Part shown: piece after piece, positions 22,061-34,240 of the stretch | How positions within the stretch are numbered: the stretch's first letter is position 1 | Layout: each line of letters opens with the position of its first letter | Assembly (NCBI GenBank): GCA_964036045.1 | Contig: OZ038391.1 | Coordinates: 42,481,621-42,545,620, forward strand | Length of the DNA stretch: 64,000 bases | Direction: 5' to 3' | Origin: Eutreptiella sp. 'Long Island Sound 2002' | Lineage: Eukaryota > Euglenozoa > Euglenophyceae > Eutreptiales > Eutreptiaceae | Notes under the pieces: generated by a model | The model's database searches: none | What the model saw: the letters and a program-made list of their open reading frames with translations, nothing else | What the model was told of the DNA's origin: nothing | Program-made: the position numbers and the translations under genes

Positions 22061-25000
22061 GGTCCCAAATCCTACATATTGACAGATGGTAGGATTGCTT
22101 TCGGGTCTTTAGCCGGGGCTATTCCCACGTACATACCTCAACAAATCGATCCCTACGACACGCTGATCATTTTGAGGTATGCATCACCGGGAAAAGAATT
22201 TTTCGAAAAATTTCCATCCGATTTCCGAGCCCCCCCCTCCCCTTGCAAACCTTTTTTTGCACCTCCCTTCCCACCTTCCTACTTCAACAGATGGTAACGG
22301 ACACCCTTAATATTCGAACTGGATGCAAACAACCTCCCCAGATAAATGCATGACACACATTTAACCAAATGCGGTCTACAGCGTGCCCAAACACCTGCTG
22401 GGGTTTGGGAAAATGTCATGACAATCTTTGTTGCCTGCATTTCAACCAGCACAGACAAATAAGCGTGCCAACCACAATGGCAAATGGATGCACAAAACAG
22501 GTGTCCACAGAAACTACCATCGGGTGTGTAGGCATGTTGAGCTACAGAAACCCATTGTGTCACCCATCAACTGGACCATCTTGCACCTGGGAGTAATTGA
22601 ACAACTGCTTCTGGGCTATTCAGCAGTTTGCCTGTATTTGTATCTTGCAGATCCAATAGCATTATAGACACCAAAAATCTGGTTTGTAGAAATGCCAAAT
22701 TTGAGAAACAAAAACCAGTTCCTGCTGGTTGGCCAAATCTCCATAGTTCCTGCAGGTCATTGTTGCACAGATAGCTGGAAATGTAGCCGGGCCACACACC
22801 AAGAGTGGGCAGATATTCCTTCTCATAAGCACAATGGAAATTTGCATCAATTGTTATTCAATCACCTGCTACCATCACCTTCATGCTTGCCAAAAGCAAG
22901 CTGCACAACTGAAACGCCACAATCACTTTGCAGGCAATGCAACTGTTGATCCACTGCTTAAGTATGGCCTTCATATCAGGTGGGGGAGCACCTTGCTTCC
23001 TAGTATGCAATCTAATTGGCTGACACTGTTGTTGACTTACATTGAAAGCCTCCGCATTAATCTAGGCCTGCCAGTGCAAAAAGTGCAAACTCCACAGCAC
23101 AGTCATCTGAGTGGAGGGCCCAGTCGCTCGCGTCACTTCAAGGAAGTATGGAAGGTTCTGCAAATGTGCAGCCTCTGAATTGTCACGTCGTTTGGTTGCC
23201 AAGCTTGCAGGCTGTCAGTGCAACCGGAAAGCAAGCTATGCAAGCCACCTTGGTTGTGTCCCCTCTCAGCTCAGTGCACACTACACAATCACCACGTTTC
23301 AATAGCATCCCCAACGTGGGTGTCCATGCTGTATCACTGGGACAACACAAAGAACAGCAGCAGAACTACACAGCTCAACAACCCGGCATAATCCTTTATC
23401 AACCTGCCATGGCCGGGCTGGGATTTTGTCTGTAACCCCTCCCCGCCTTGGCTTGAAAGATAGCATCCCTGGTGCTGTATGTGTTGAGCATGGTGTAGGC
23501 GTTGAAAAAGTGAGGATTGTGGTTTTATGGAGAGTTATGGAGAGTTATTGCTCTTCCCCTTTGTGCTGCTTTTGCATCGCATGATATTGACATTTGAGGA
23601 GCCCCCCACCACCCTCCTTTGGTCCGCGTACATGAAAATGCACAGAGAAAATTCCTGCACCCACCTTGACTCGGCTGTTTTATTTCTGTTGTGACTCAGA
23701 TATTGACTTTTTTTCTTCACATGAAGAAATTCTTTGCAGTGCAAAAACACTTTTTTGTGTGCGCACGAAAAATTTCAGGAAAAAGATCTGGTCTGGCCAC
23801 TCCACCAGCATTTTGAACCACACCGAATCCGTACAACAAGACACGATCTATGCAGCAGCAAGTGCACAGGGGAGAGTTGGCGAGAGCAACAAATCATGGC
23901 TCGAGTACAAAGTGAGGGCTTCCAGGTCAACATCAGCTGATAGCACAGATGGGAACCCGCATCCTGCGCAGTATCAGACCAAACGATTCGTACATTGTAA
24001 AAGTTGGTACGGTACATTTTCGTCGCAACCCCAAAACCTGGTCCCAACCGTCAACAGGGAGGGAACCGTCTCGATTCCGTGATTCTTGTCATCAACCGCC
24101 CCCAGACAACGGCAAAAGAGCACTCTGCAAGTCATGCCACAATGAGGAACCACGGCCTTGATGCACCCTGACCCCGACACCCCATCATTTCGGCGCATGG
24201 AACAAAGCTTTTAAGCATGCCACTGGTTTACACATACAGCATCGCAAAGCCCGTGCAAACCCTTCTGGATCATCCACACCATCTCAAAAGGCAGCTGCTC
24301 ATAAAAGGACATTGGCTGGCCGCATTTCAGCTCCAATTGCGGCGTTCCAGACCGGTGGCGCTGGTGGTGGTGGTGGTGGAAATGATTGCCACCACTCAAG
24401 TCGCGCTTATCCAAATGAGAAAATTTCCTGTCGATCCCATGTCTGACTTCGTTTGTTTTGGAGAGCTCTTTGCATGCGGAAATAGACAATATTAAGACGC
24501 ACTTTTGCCGCCATTCTGTGGAACGCCGACTAAGTCCGGTTTTTTTTCTTATGGCCAAGCTGGGCCCTCTCGCCTCACAACCTTGTTCTCGCCATGAGGT
24601 GGCGGCTGCAACAGAGGCAAAGAGGCAAACACCCTCAGGTGGTACCCCCCCAGGGGTCGGTGTAACGAGAGGGATTGCGCTCAGGCTGCCCACGTCCTGC
24701 GTCGGTGTGCATGGTAAGCACGATGTGCCAGGTCACGACCTTACGCTGCCATGGCACCCATCCCTTCTTGCTGTGATGCCCCAAAGCGTAGTGACCATGA
24801 CGCGCGTTGCAAGCGTCCCCTCGCCTCTTTTTTTTCGTTTTTTTTTGGTGACCACTAAAATACAATGCCCGGAGGGGAGGTTCATCCACATTTTGCCTGC
24901 ATGGTGATCGCCGCAGAAACCCATATCATTTACAACAACGGGGTAACATACCCAAATGCCTGAAAACGGGGAACATCAAAATGCAATTGCACAGGAAAGC

Positions 25001-25788
25001 ATAGGAAGCATGGTAAGCATTGAATATTTCCCGACTCAGCATTGGTCAACATTTTGTTAGGCAGCGGCTGCTGGTTGCTGTTCCATGAAATTTCCTTTGT
25101 CCCACCGGCACGCGTTTGACTGCGACCGATATATGCCTGACTGTCACCCCCCGACCCCCCCTGAATGACCGGCTGTTCCTCGGATGATCGCTTTTAAAAT
25201 TGCGCACTAGAGCGGAGTGCAGCCCGGATGGTGCATAGAATACGCGCCCTTTTGTGTGGTTCTGGTTTTTGGTGGTGCAACCGGGGAACGTGAGCTGTTC
25301 AAGGATCCTAGCTTGGTGAACATACCACGGATTGTTTCGAGGGAACAATCCATCGATGTTTGCCAATTATGGCATATTGAGGGAAGCGCGATCAACTCAT
25401 TTCGCAGTTGTCATAGTACCATGAACCAAACAACATCGTGCACCGCCCTATGTGGATTTTGTTGTCAGTTGCAAACGCCGTTCCATGAATGACGCAAACA
25501 AAGTACACAAGGAAAATGAACTCCCGAAAATGTAATACGCCACCGTCCCGCCACGCCACAACCCCTTGCTCGATGTCGTGGAGCCCAATAACACCGTCTA
25601 ATGCTCCGGCCACACCATTCAATACGCACTGTCCCCGCACATGCAGCCCATGCGCGCATATTGTCGAACCATTTTACTGGAAAATATCCGCTTGAATGCC
25701 TTAAAAAACGTCTCGCGCTTGTATTCACGTGCAATGATAGGAAGTGTAGGAAAGGTTGTACTCAAGGATCCAACGTCGTGGCTTGCAT
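22061..25788. other. Intergenic, no gene recognised
   Basis: This region lies between the GST start and the P2X-like gene 3' end. It contains only short open frames with no recognisable domains or paired splice sites. I see no RNA gene and no strong repeat. Confidence 0.4.
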
Positions 25789-27633
25789 TTATTGGTTCTT
25801 CTTCGTCACCGAAGCCGAAGGTGCGTCGATAACCACTTCTTTGTACAACTCTGGGCTTGAAAAGACAGACAGTGATACGAACAACTCGCTAATCGTCCAT
25901 GGAATAGACAGCAACGTGATACTTCCAATTAGAAATCCTAGCACCGACGTCCGAGTGACAATCCCCAAGAGTCCACTTTGCTCGTAGTGAATCCGAATCC
26001 CATACGTCCGCCTCACAACGCGGGTCTCCACCTCGGGAGGCCCAAGGTATGGTAGATAAGGCGACGCTTGTCTTGTGCGAATAGTGCGGACACCTGAGAG
26101 GATAACACCACGCGTTCTCTGGAGGTCACGTTGAGAAGCGCGGAAGCACGTTCGAAAATCCATCCATCACCACGAATGGCCATGCGCGTGTTGAGTGCTC
26201 AAAGGTTTCGCCACCGATGGTCGACGAACCCAAAGAAAACGGACACACCTTCTAAAACAGGAACATGCTGTAGTTGGTAGGTATACTTTACGGGACCGGG
26301 CGAAAACCAAGAGCATAAATTGGCCCACATGTTGGAATACACAATTTGCATATCCAAATGGGCGCCCCACCTACAGCAAATTCGTACAAGCAGTGCGATT
26401 TTGTGTCGGCATGCACCGCTCAACACCATTCTTTTCAAACCCACATTCCCCTCGTTGCACCTTCTACGATTGGTTGTAAACCAACAGTGAATGCCGCCAT
26501 GAATTCAGCGAGACTCCTGCATTGGTTTTGTTTCGCCCACTCGAGCATAGAGCTCTACGCCCGTGACGATATTGTTTGCTTGAAAAGGCGGCAAATTTGA
26601 GGGGACGGATACAAACGAAACAATACCTGCGCAATGAACGATCAACACCTTGAATCGACGGATCTCCACAAGTAAGACAAACAGGAGTCGTCAAATTGAC
26701 ATCCGCTGCGTGCAAAATCTCATGGATTGGTAGTAGATCGCGGGAATGCGGAAATGTCCTAATGGCTTGTGAAGGATCAAAATTTACTTTCGAAATGGAA
26801 CCGTCGAAGCGCGCTGCATCTCGAGATAATAACAAGCCCTGTGAACGGCGGAGTAGGCTTTGCATTTTTTGGAGGCAAGATGCAAACAAGATAAAGACGT
26901 AGAAAAATAAACGGTGCGACCTATTTGTAGAATTTCGTATTGCTTTGAAGTGACGTTGAAGGCAACAGACTGCGACGACGAAACGTTTGCGAATACCTCG
27001 ACTTGGGCGTTATCCACGGTGAATTGATAACCTTGGAGAAAGTTGTTGAACCGGTGTTCCAGCACAACCTCAAATTGCTCTGGCGAGGCGAGATAGAATT
27101 CCGTTGCGTTAACGTCGACCCAAGTAGGACCATTACACTCCACATCCAACCGAGAGCAAGCTCGGCGTTGCAGTTTCTCTTGAACATATGTGGCAATAAA
27201 GATACCCCAAGGTCCTGGAAAAGAAGATGGCATGATGTTTCATGATAACTTCTCTTTTCGGCTCACAGTGATACATTAACACACCTGACTCCACGGCTTC
27301 AAGCCAATCCCATTTTTCGCAAGTTTTGTTGGCAATATCTGAGGTGCAGTCAAGCTTCGCTTGTTTAGGATCTTGCAGGCGTGCCCAAACTGATCCTTGG
27401 ATGTTGTTTTCGAAGAACAAGTGAGACTTCTCGTGGATCATCATGTAGAAGATGATTACCACAAGCATCAGCAATAGTGAAACATAGTAGAGCCTGCCCA
27501 CACTTCCTTCAACATTCACGCGGCGATACGTTTGATACTGATCAATTATGCTCATCTCTTGGGACAAAAACCTTGAACGGGCAGTTTCAGTTACGGCTTC
27601 ATTGCACAGGTGTTGTCTGTTACGGGGGTCCAT
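25789..27633 (-). CDS. P2X-like ligand-gated cation channel, multi-exon
   Basis: P2X receptors are ATP-gated trimeric channels with two membrane helices and a large ectodomain. Exon A is 27633-27285 and holds IIDQYQTYRRVNV, with the T-x-K/R phosphorylation motif of P2X N termini, followed by membrane helix 1 (LYYVSLLLMLVVIIFYMMI). Exon B is 27214-26913 and encodes ectodomain with a segment resembling the family's 'NFTVLI' strand (SPEQFEVVLEH). Exon C starts at 26838 after a likely 74-nt intron. The last exon, in the frame 26163-25789, has VRRTYGIRIHYEQSG, close to the P2X 'YGIRFDxxxxG' motif, then membrane helix 2 and a short tail. The splicing between 26649 and about 26100 is unresolved; an exon encoding SPGPVKYTYQL probably lies near 26280-26340. 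Divergence is high, so the ligand is unknown. Confidence 0.55.
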
Positions 27634-30598
27634 TCAGGATTCAGTATTTTCGAGATTTCCAAATTGAAACGTTTCACGCAGGAGGAGAAGGTGTTTCATA
27701 GGTGTTCTTCAACAACATGCCGACGTCCCAGAAAAGCATGCACGAGGAATGCGAAGCTATGCGGCAAGCTATGTGGCTCAAACCATCACGAAACAGTAGG
27801 CAATCAATCATTCAAGTGGATGTGCATTCAAGTCAAGTGATGTGCATCCATCCAATGCACACCCAATTGCCGCGTGTGCCGTGCATCCGAATGGCGCGGG
27901 TGCGCATGGCAGTTATTTTAAAGCTTTTGAGTCTGAGATCGAGGGGGGGGGGCAGGTAGATCAAGGTTGCGAGTAAAAATTCAAGCGCGCAAGTAAAAGC
28001 AGAAAGCACCAAAGTAGGCCTCTAACAATTTCTGTCCCAAACTAGTGGCTTGGAGGAGTTCTCACGCTGAACGTGGGCTTGATAGTTGAGAAACCTGTTT
28101 GGCTGACGGAGTGATTCATGGGATTCCTTTCAGGAGTCATTGTGATTTAGTAGCTTTCCACCATGTGGCCTTGCAATATAATAATTGTGTTAGTGATGAA
28201 GGACCATGTGCACCGAGAGGTGCACAAGATGGACAGATAAAGGAGGAGAAAGCGGAGCCCACGAGCCCAGGAGCTGAATTTAGTCAGGCAGCAACATCAC
28301 AAGCACAAATGCACACACACAGCACCACATACACCAGGTCCCGTGTCCAACACCCAAAAAAGCAACCACAATTCCCAGCACCTCGGGTGTGGGCCCGACT
28401 GGAACATGGTTTGATGGGTACGGTCTATAAGCGTAGCAACAAAAATAAGCACGCACTACGAAAAAAGTGCTATATCACACATGCTACTTTTGTGCACTTT
28501 GGCACTCCAAGCCTTCGCACGTTTGCGGCATTTATGGAATTCCACTGAAGAGTTCGTTTGTTGCTGGATTGCTGCTACCAAAGGAATGAGATGCTACTGG
28601 GGCAAAGGTAGAGCCTTCTTTGGTCGATTAACTTTTTTTATCGTTTGCTTCTCGTCGCGGGAAATGGTCGCTACGAGCTTCTCCGAGGCATAGGTAGCGT
28701 CAGTCCCATAGCCTTTCATGACAATTTCCTGCGATATGGCTTTCGCGTTCGCAATCAATGCAACAAGAAGCGCTGTGAAGGACAGGAGAGATGGTGGCGG
28801 ATTCAGTTCAATTTATTATCGCCATCAACTACTTTTTCCCTTCTGCCCGTACATAGCATTGCATACCTAGGGCTATTCACGGGGTTATTCATGAAGGCCT
28901 TTGCCATGTGCGAATGCTGCGTACACCATGCACTGCTAGCTTTGAAGCAAGGTCACGGCCTGGGGGATTTGTTGGTTTTGTGCTCTTGCATGTACTGTTG
29001 TCTCTCATCTGTCTGTGTTGTCTCGCATCACGATTGAATTCACCAACCCGTGCACCAGTACTCACATCAACAAACCTAGTCAGCTCTCGATGCAGAGTAG
29101 TGGGGAAAACTTGAAGAACTACACCATTATTATCTTATTGCTACCATAGCCGTAGGTATCAACTGACGGTACAATAGCAAGGCAACGATGAGCGCATATA
29201 GCGACATGTCCCTGAGATGGAAAGAAGGCATAAATACATGGTTGTTCGCCACAAAGACTAGTTACTCTCCCGGGGAGTACACATTTTGTGTTTTCGATGA
29301 TAATCCATGAGAGTTGTGTGGTGCCTGCATTGGATGGTGGGATTGCGTCGCACATCAAGAAGATTGTGGCATGAGCACCCAGGGAAGGTGCTAAGTATGA
29401 TTTTGTGTGTCAAACGGAAACCGCTACCCACATGAAACCTTCGCTCAAGCGGGACAATCCGTCGGTCGTCCTTTTTCGTCACGTTACTTAGGCTTTCTCC
29501 GTGCTTGTCCAAAAATATGGCAACTCATTTTTTACCTTTGGGGTTGTTGATCAGGCCCATATCATCAAATGATTCCTCTACAGCTACTTCTACTATAGGA
29601 AGCAACAAATGGCAAATACCCATTGCCATGTTTGAAATAGACCTTGAGCAGATGTCCCAACATACCCTGTGAAGGGGTCCATGCGTCGTACATGGACCCC
29701 TTCGAGCACTACATCATATGCAAGAAATGATTGGGAACAAAGACACGGGGGCACTCAACACCACACGTAGATCTCGGAGTTCCAAAGGGAATGTAGTCTG
29801 ATTCTGTTGTTTGACCATGTACAGCCATCCCAGCCCACTACCAAGTGGAGCATGGCATCATGTGCATGGACCCCAGTGTACTGAAAGTTGATACCTCGCA
29901 CAGTTTGCTTCCTTTTCGCTACAGTTGTGATGTATCCTATGGCCACAGGCGTTTTGTGCTCTGCTTGCCACTGAAGAGGTCACTGGGTTTACGAACATAC
30001 AAGACAGGAGTAGTTGTCCCGCTAGCCACATGCGTGGTCCCACAACCCCGGTGTCCTGCCCTCACGGTGAAATCATGCAAGCTAGCGGGTAACCCTGTAG
30101 CCTTACCCAGTAACTGGCACAAAGTGGTCCAAGGCTGTGGCTTCAAGCAGTACCCCTATGAACGGGGTGCTGGCCGCCACTCCGAATTGTTTCCTTTTGG
30201 TTGTCTCTTGCCCGTAGTTCAAGCTAGAGCCGAGTGAAAGCCAAATATTTGCTTAACTCGGAGTGTCACACCTTATTACACTACTGTCTAGCAAGTTTTT
30301 GTGTTGGGCATCCCTTGTGACTGGCATTGTCCACTGAAGATCCACTGCTTTGTGCCTGTGCGTCCTTCGACAGACACAACTGAACCATTGGTGCCTACTA
30401 TTTGAAGTGCCATTGTGTATGGCAAAACAATGGTATAATCAGCAAGGGACTCAGTGGACAGGGTGGGGAGGCCACACAAAATTAAACACCAAGGGCATCA
30501 AGAACACAAGTTAACGCAAAACCAATGTTTTGGCAGCCTCATGTTGTTTTATCTTCTGAGCTTTTGCTCGGTTGCTTCGCATTGTGGTGCTATACAAA
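27634..30598. other. Intergenic, no gene recognised
   Basis: The region upstream of the P2X-like gene presumably holds its promoter. Open frames of up to 149 codons exist, but none is recognisable. It contains the perfect hairpin at 29671-29703. Confidence 0.4.
29671..29703. repeat. Perfect 13-bp hairpin
   Basis: GAAGGGGTCCATG and CATGGACCCCTTC flank a 7-base loop CGTCGTA. The perfect stem is unusual for random sequence; it could be a small fold-back remnant or part of an RNA. No host gene is adjacent. Confidence 0.8.
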
Positions 30599-30723
30599 AA
30601 TTGTGCCAATGCCACGGATATCTGCCCCGTATCCCAGGTCAATGCCACGGATATCTGCCGACGGTCGGTATCCGTGGCATTGACCCGGGATACAGGGCAG
30701 ATATCCGTGGCATTGGCACAATT
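30599..30723. repeat. Near-perfect palindrome, 55-bp arms with 15-base loop
   Basis: Left arm 30599-30653 and right arm 30669-30723 are inverted copies with about two mismatches. Each arm has the word TGCCACGGATA or its complement twice, with CCTGTATCCC between. Downstream to about 30835 more copies of TATCCGTGGCATT follow. Parts of the right half recur at 31620-31703 and 34075-34240. Confidence 0.9.
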
Positions 30724-31616
30724 CTTATATCCGTGGCATTAGGGCCCGAGGATATCGGCAGATATCCGTGGCATTGACCCGAGATCCTTGCGCGCAACCC
30801 CTCCCTTGTCCTTGATGCCTCACCACTTGGAGTGGAACAAATCCGAGTCGTGTTTTCTCTCATGGGTCTAGGATGTGCTTTGTCTCATGGAGCTTCAAGT
30901 AAACTCTCTCCAAACGTGGACCAGAGAGGCACATATAGATGGTCTACTGCGAGCCAATCATGTCAGTGACACAAGATTCACAAGCCCAGGAACCAAACTT
31001 CGGAGGAAACCTGTGGCTGCGAGTGGTGCTTTTATCAATTTCGGCCGAGGTCTGGGTTCAGTGGCCGCGCTCTGTTTCTGTGGGTGGCGGCGATGTGCGA
31101 GGGCTGCTCTAGAGGGCTGCTCTAGAACCTGGCGCGCTTTTGTGTGGGGAGTGGGAAGGATATAGGCAATCCCCTTCGGGTATCATAGAGCACGGACGCT
31201 TGGTGTTTGCTGCAAGTGATGCAGCCTGGCCAGCTACAAGCAAGTGGGCAAGCAACCCACTTTCCTTTGTTGCGTTCTCTAGGTTGGTGGCGCAGTGAGC
31301 TAGGCGAGGGCTCACTTTGGTATGTTGTGCACGTGATGGTCGTCTTCGTTTTGGAGGGTTGGCAACAACCGTTAGACACACACATGCAAGGTACTTCCTC
31401 AATGTAGGTCATAGTTCCGACACAACAGACTGAAACCAACACAAACATGGGGAGGTGGAGGCAAATTGGCCCAAGAAAACATGGTTTGGGACACATCCAC
31501 TTTGAGGATTTCATAACTTCAACCGCGCATCTATGGACCGTAAGGGGTAGTTGGACTACAACATATCAGGGGCATGTACAAATGGTGCACGTTTTTGGCA
31601 AGCGTGCATACAACAC

Positions 31617-31703
31617 CATGTACCCGTGGCATTGACCCGGGATACAGCAGCGATGATATTCTGGGTCAATGCCACGGATACATGCCCTGTATCCCGTGGC
31701 ATG
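31617..31703. repeat. TCCGTGGCATTGACC palindromic repeat, copy broken by the pogo element
   Basis: CGTGGCATTGACCCGGGATA is followed by GGGTCAATGCCACGGATA and TGTATCCCGTGGCATG. The copy ends exactly where the pogo-type element begins (TA at 31704-31705). Confidence 0.75.
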
Positions 31704-31705
31704 TA

Positions 31706-33698
31706 AACCCCACCCCCCACTTATAACCCCCCCCCCACTTATAACCCCCCCCCCCCACTTATAACCCACCCCCCGGGAGATCCGTGCCACCCAGGGACTG
31801 ATAACCCCCCTTTTTCAGCATACAAGCATAGAACAAGAAGTGCCAGCGGATGGATTGCCAATAATCGGGAATCGGTTACTTCTTCCAGAGCTGCATCAAT
31901 GAGGCCTGTGCCTGTTTCTTGGCAGGGCGCTGCTCATTGGCATTCTCACTTCGGCCGGAACCAAATCAATGCATCATTGGCGTCATATTGATAACTGGGT
32001 AGCTCTCTCAAACCAATGTGGCTACCATCAGACGTGGGCCAGATGTAGCCACGCTTCTTGAATGACTCAGCAATATTCACAACTGAGAGAGCATGTTTCT
32101 AGGCAGCGGCTGTGAAATGGGTGCCCAAAATGCGGCGCTGCGCAGCAGTGAGCTTAAGATTTGGGTTCTTACAGGCCCACTCATCAGCCACACGCTGATA
32201 ATGATGGCGGGATACAAAAATGAAATCACAATCCAGTGATTGCAAAATTGCAGTCAGCCCACCTGGAATTACGGCTACAGAGGTATTGGCTCGGGCAAAA
32301 CCATCCTTGACAGCTTGGGTGATATGTGCAGTTGCACTATCATATATGGCAAATCGGCGCTGCTGATGTCCACATCCCCAATTGGGGAGGTAGTTGCGGA
32401 CCATCCAATCTGTATCAATTACACCACACTTTTGGAATGTCACAATGACATCTTTGTTGTACTTTGCCTTTTCAGCCGCTGATGGCTTGAAATTGTCTTT
32501 CAATTTATATATGATGAAAGGCTTAATTGGTTGGCAAACTGGCTCGTCTTTTTCTTGAAACTTGATAGTAAGCAAATCCGTTTTACTGCGCATGAAATCT
32601 TGCTCTGTGAAAGGAGATTTGCGAACCTCGTTAGGTGTTCCCCTGTCATTGAGGCTATGGACGTTCCGTCGCATGAAACCAGACACACTTTTAGGCACCT
32701 CATCCAAGTTATATGTGTCCTGGGGTGCCACATTCAGGACCGGGGTTGCACATACACTGTGGCAGAAATTATGAAATTTCTGCACCTCCTGCTTTAATTG
32801 GTCCGGAGACTTTGTCCCTCTTCAATTCTCTGCCATATCTCCGATGCGGTGCCTCTTCAGAAAGCACTCCATCCAATCTGCAGCATTGAAACTGTGTGGG
32901 ACACCGAGGTGGGCAGCCTGCTTTTCAATCTCACGTTGCAGTCGCGGCCGGAAAACTCGTTGCTCCTGCTCAGTTTTGGTCGAGCGCCACCACTTCAAAA
33001 TCGACTCATCCAACGCATTATATTTTGTTTTGAACCCACATGACCCAAGGCGACAACGACCTTTGATCCTCCTGCCATACTGCACAGCATCGTGAGCCAT
33101 TTTCAAGAGGTCCTGCTTTTGAGCAACCCAGGAGCGAAACATTTTTTTGTCCAGGCTGTGCTCTTTCAGAATTTTCCTCTTGCTGGTCCCGGCCTCCAGC
33201 TCAGCAATGCAGCGCAGTTTGAACAACAATTCATGGGACCGTCGCTGACGAGGAGATTTCTTGGCAGCACCCACTGCACCATGATCTGGAGGGGCAGCAC
33301 CTTCAGCAACATCAGCTGCACGTTCAGCAACAGGGTCACCTGCTGGCTGATCTCCAGGACGGTCAATGGCAGCACCTTCAGCAGCATCCTCTGCAGGTTC
33401 AGCAACAGGGTCATCTGGCTGATCTTCAGAATGGTTAGGGGCAGCACCTTCGGCAGCATTGTCTGCACGTTCAGCAATAGGGTCATCTGCTGGTTGATCT
33501 GGAGGGCCATCTGCATCGTCAGCATTGGCAGCACCTTCTGCAATACCTCCAGTGTCCTCCAAGGTGCAAATGTGTCTGGATCCATGCCACCAAGGGACTT
33601 ACAACCCCCCCCCCCCCCACTTATAACCCCCCCCCGGCACCCTCAACCAATCCGTAATGCTACTACCCCAGGGGGGGTTATAAGTGGGGGGTGGGGTT
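31706..33698 (-). mobile_element. Pogo-type (Tc1/mariner superfamily) transposon, complete ends
   Basis: The left end (from 31706) reads AACCCCACCCCCCACTTATA; the right end (to 33698) is its exact reverse complement, and the identity continues over about 27 bp. TA dinucleotides at 31704-31705 and 33699-33700 are the expected target-site duplication. Extra direct copies of CCCACTTATAACCCCC lie just inside both ends. The length is 1993 bp. It contains one transposase frame on the minus strand. Confidence 0.9.
31946..33562 (-). pseudogene. Pogo/Tigger-like DDE transposase, frame interrupted by two stops
   Basis: The frame runs 539 codons from ATG at 33562 to TGA at 31948-31946, with a TGA at 32824-32822 and a TAG at 32101-32099 in the same frame and no frameshift. 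Order of parts: three tandem acidic/Ala-rich repeats of about 23 residues (PVAERAADVAEGAAP type), a helix-turn-helix DNA-binding region beginning near SHELLFKLRCIAELEAGTSK, a second CENP-B-like helical region, then the DDE_1-type catalytic domain with YNLDEVP, AIYDSATAH and IPGGLTAILQSLD. The residues after the TAG (for example KKRGYIWPTSDGSHI) continue coding character. This suggests a young inactivated copy. Confidence 0.88.
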
Positions 33699-34074
33699 TA
33701 GCAAATGATGAAACATGTCAATTAATCACGGCCAACAATCAAATCACCTAGGGTTGTGACCAATCAATGAAACCGGCATTCCGGGGCGGTTCCAACGAGC
33801 CTACTAGCAAAAATTTCCAATTTTTTAACCGAAAAAACCGCTATTCTACCCACAAATAACCGGAGTTGTTAATGATGACATCGTCATGACAAGAAAAATA
33901 AATGACAAAGCAGGTGATTTGCATAGGGGAAGAAATTTAGGAGGAAACAACACAATCGTGTTGTATTTGTGTGGTTTCTACTCATCTTGACATGAATTCC
34001 CTTCAAAATTTTGCCAATTCACGATTTAGAATATTTCTTCGTCCCACGCAACATGAACCAGCAACAACAAAAGG

Positions 34075-34240
34075 TGTGGCATTGACCCGGGATACAGGGC
34101 AAATATCCGAGGCATTGGCACAATTCTTATTTCCGTGGCATTAGGGCCCCGAAATATCGGCAAATATCCGTGGCATTGACCCGGGATCCTTGCACGCAAC
34201 CCCTCCCTTGCCCTTGATGCCTCACCTCTTGGAGTGACAA
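34075..34240 (+). repeat. Partial second copy of the 30.7-kb palindrome right half
   Basis: The order GTGGCATTGACCCGGGATAC, GGCATTGGCACAATTCTTAT, GCATTAGGGCCC, ATATCGGC and GGATCCTTGC-CGCAACCCCTCCC matches 30675-30835 in the same orientation, with about one difference per 12 bases. The two copies flank the pogo element region as direct repeats 3.4 kb apart. Confidence 0.85.
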
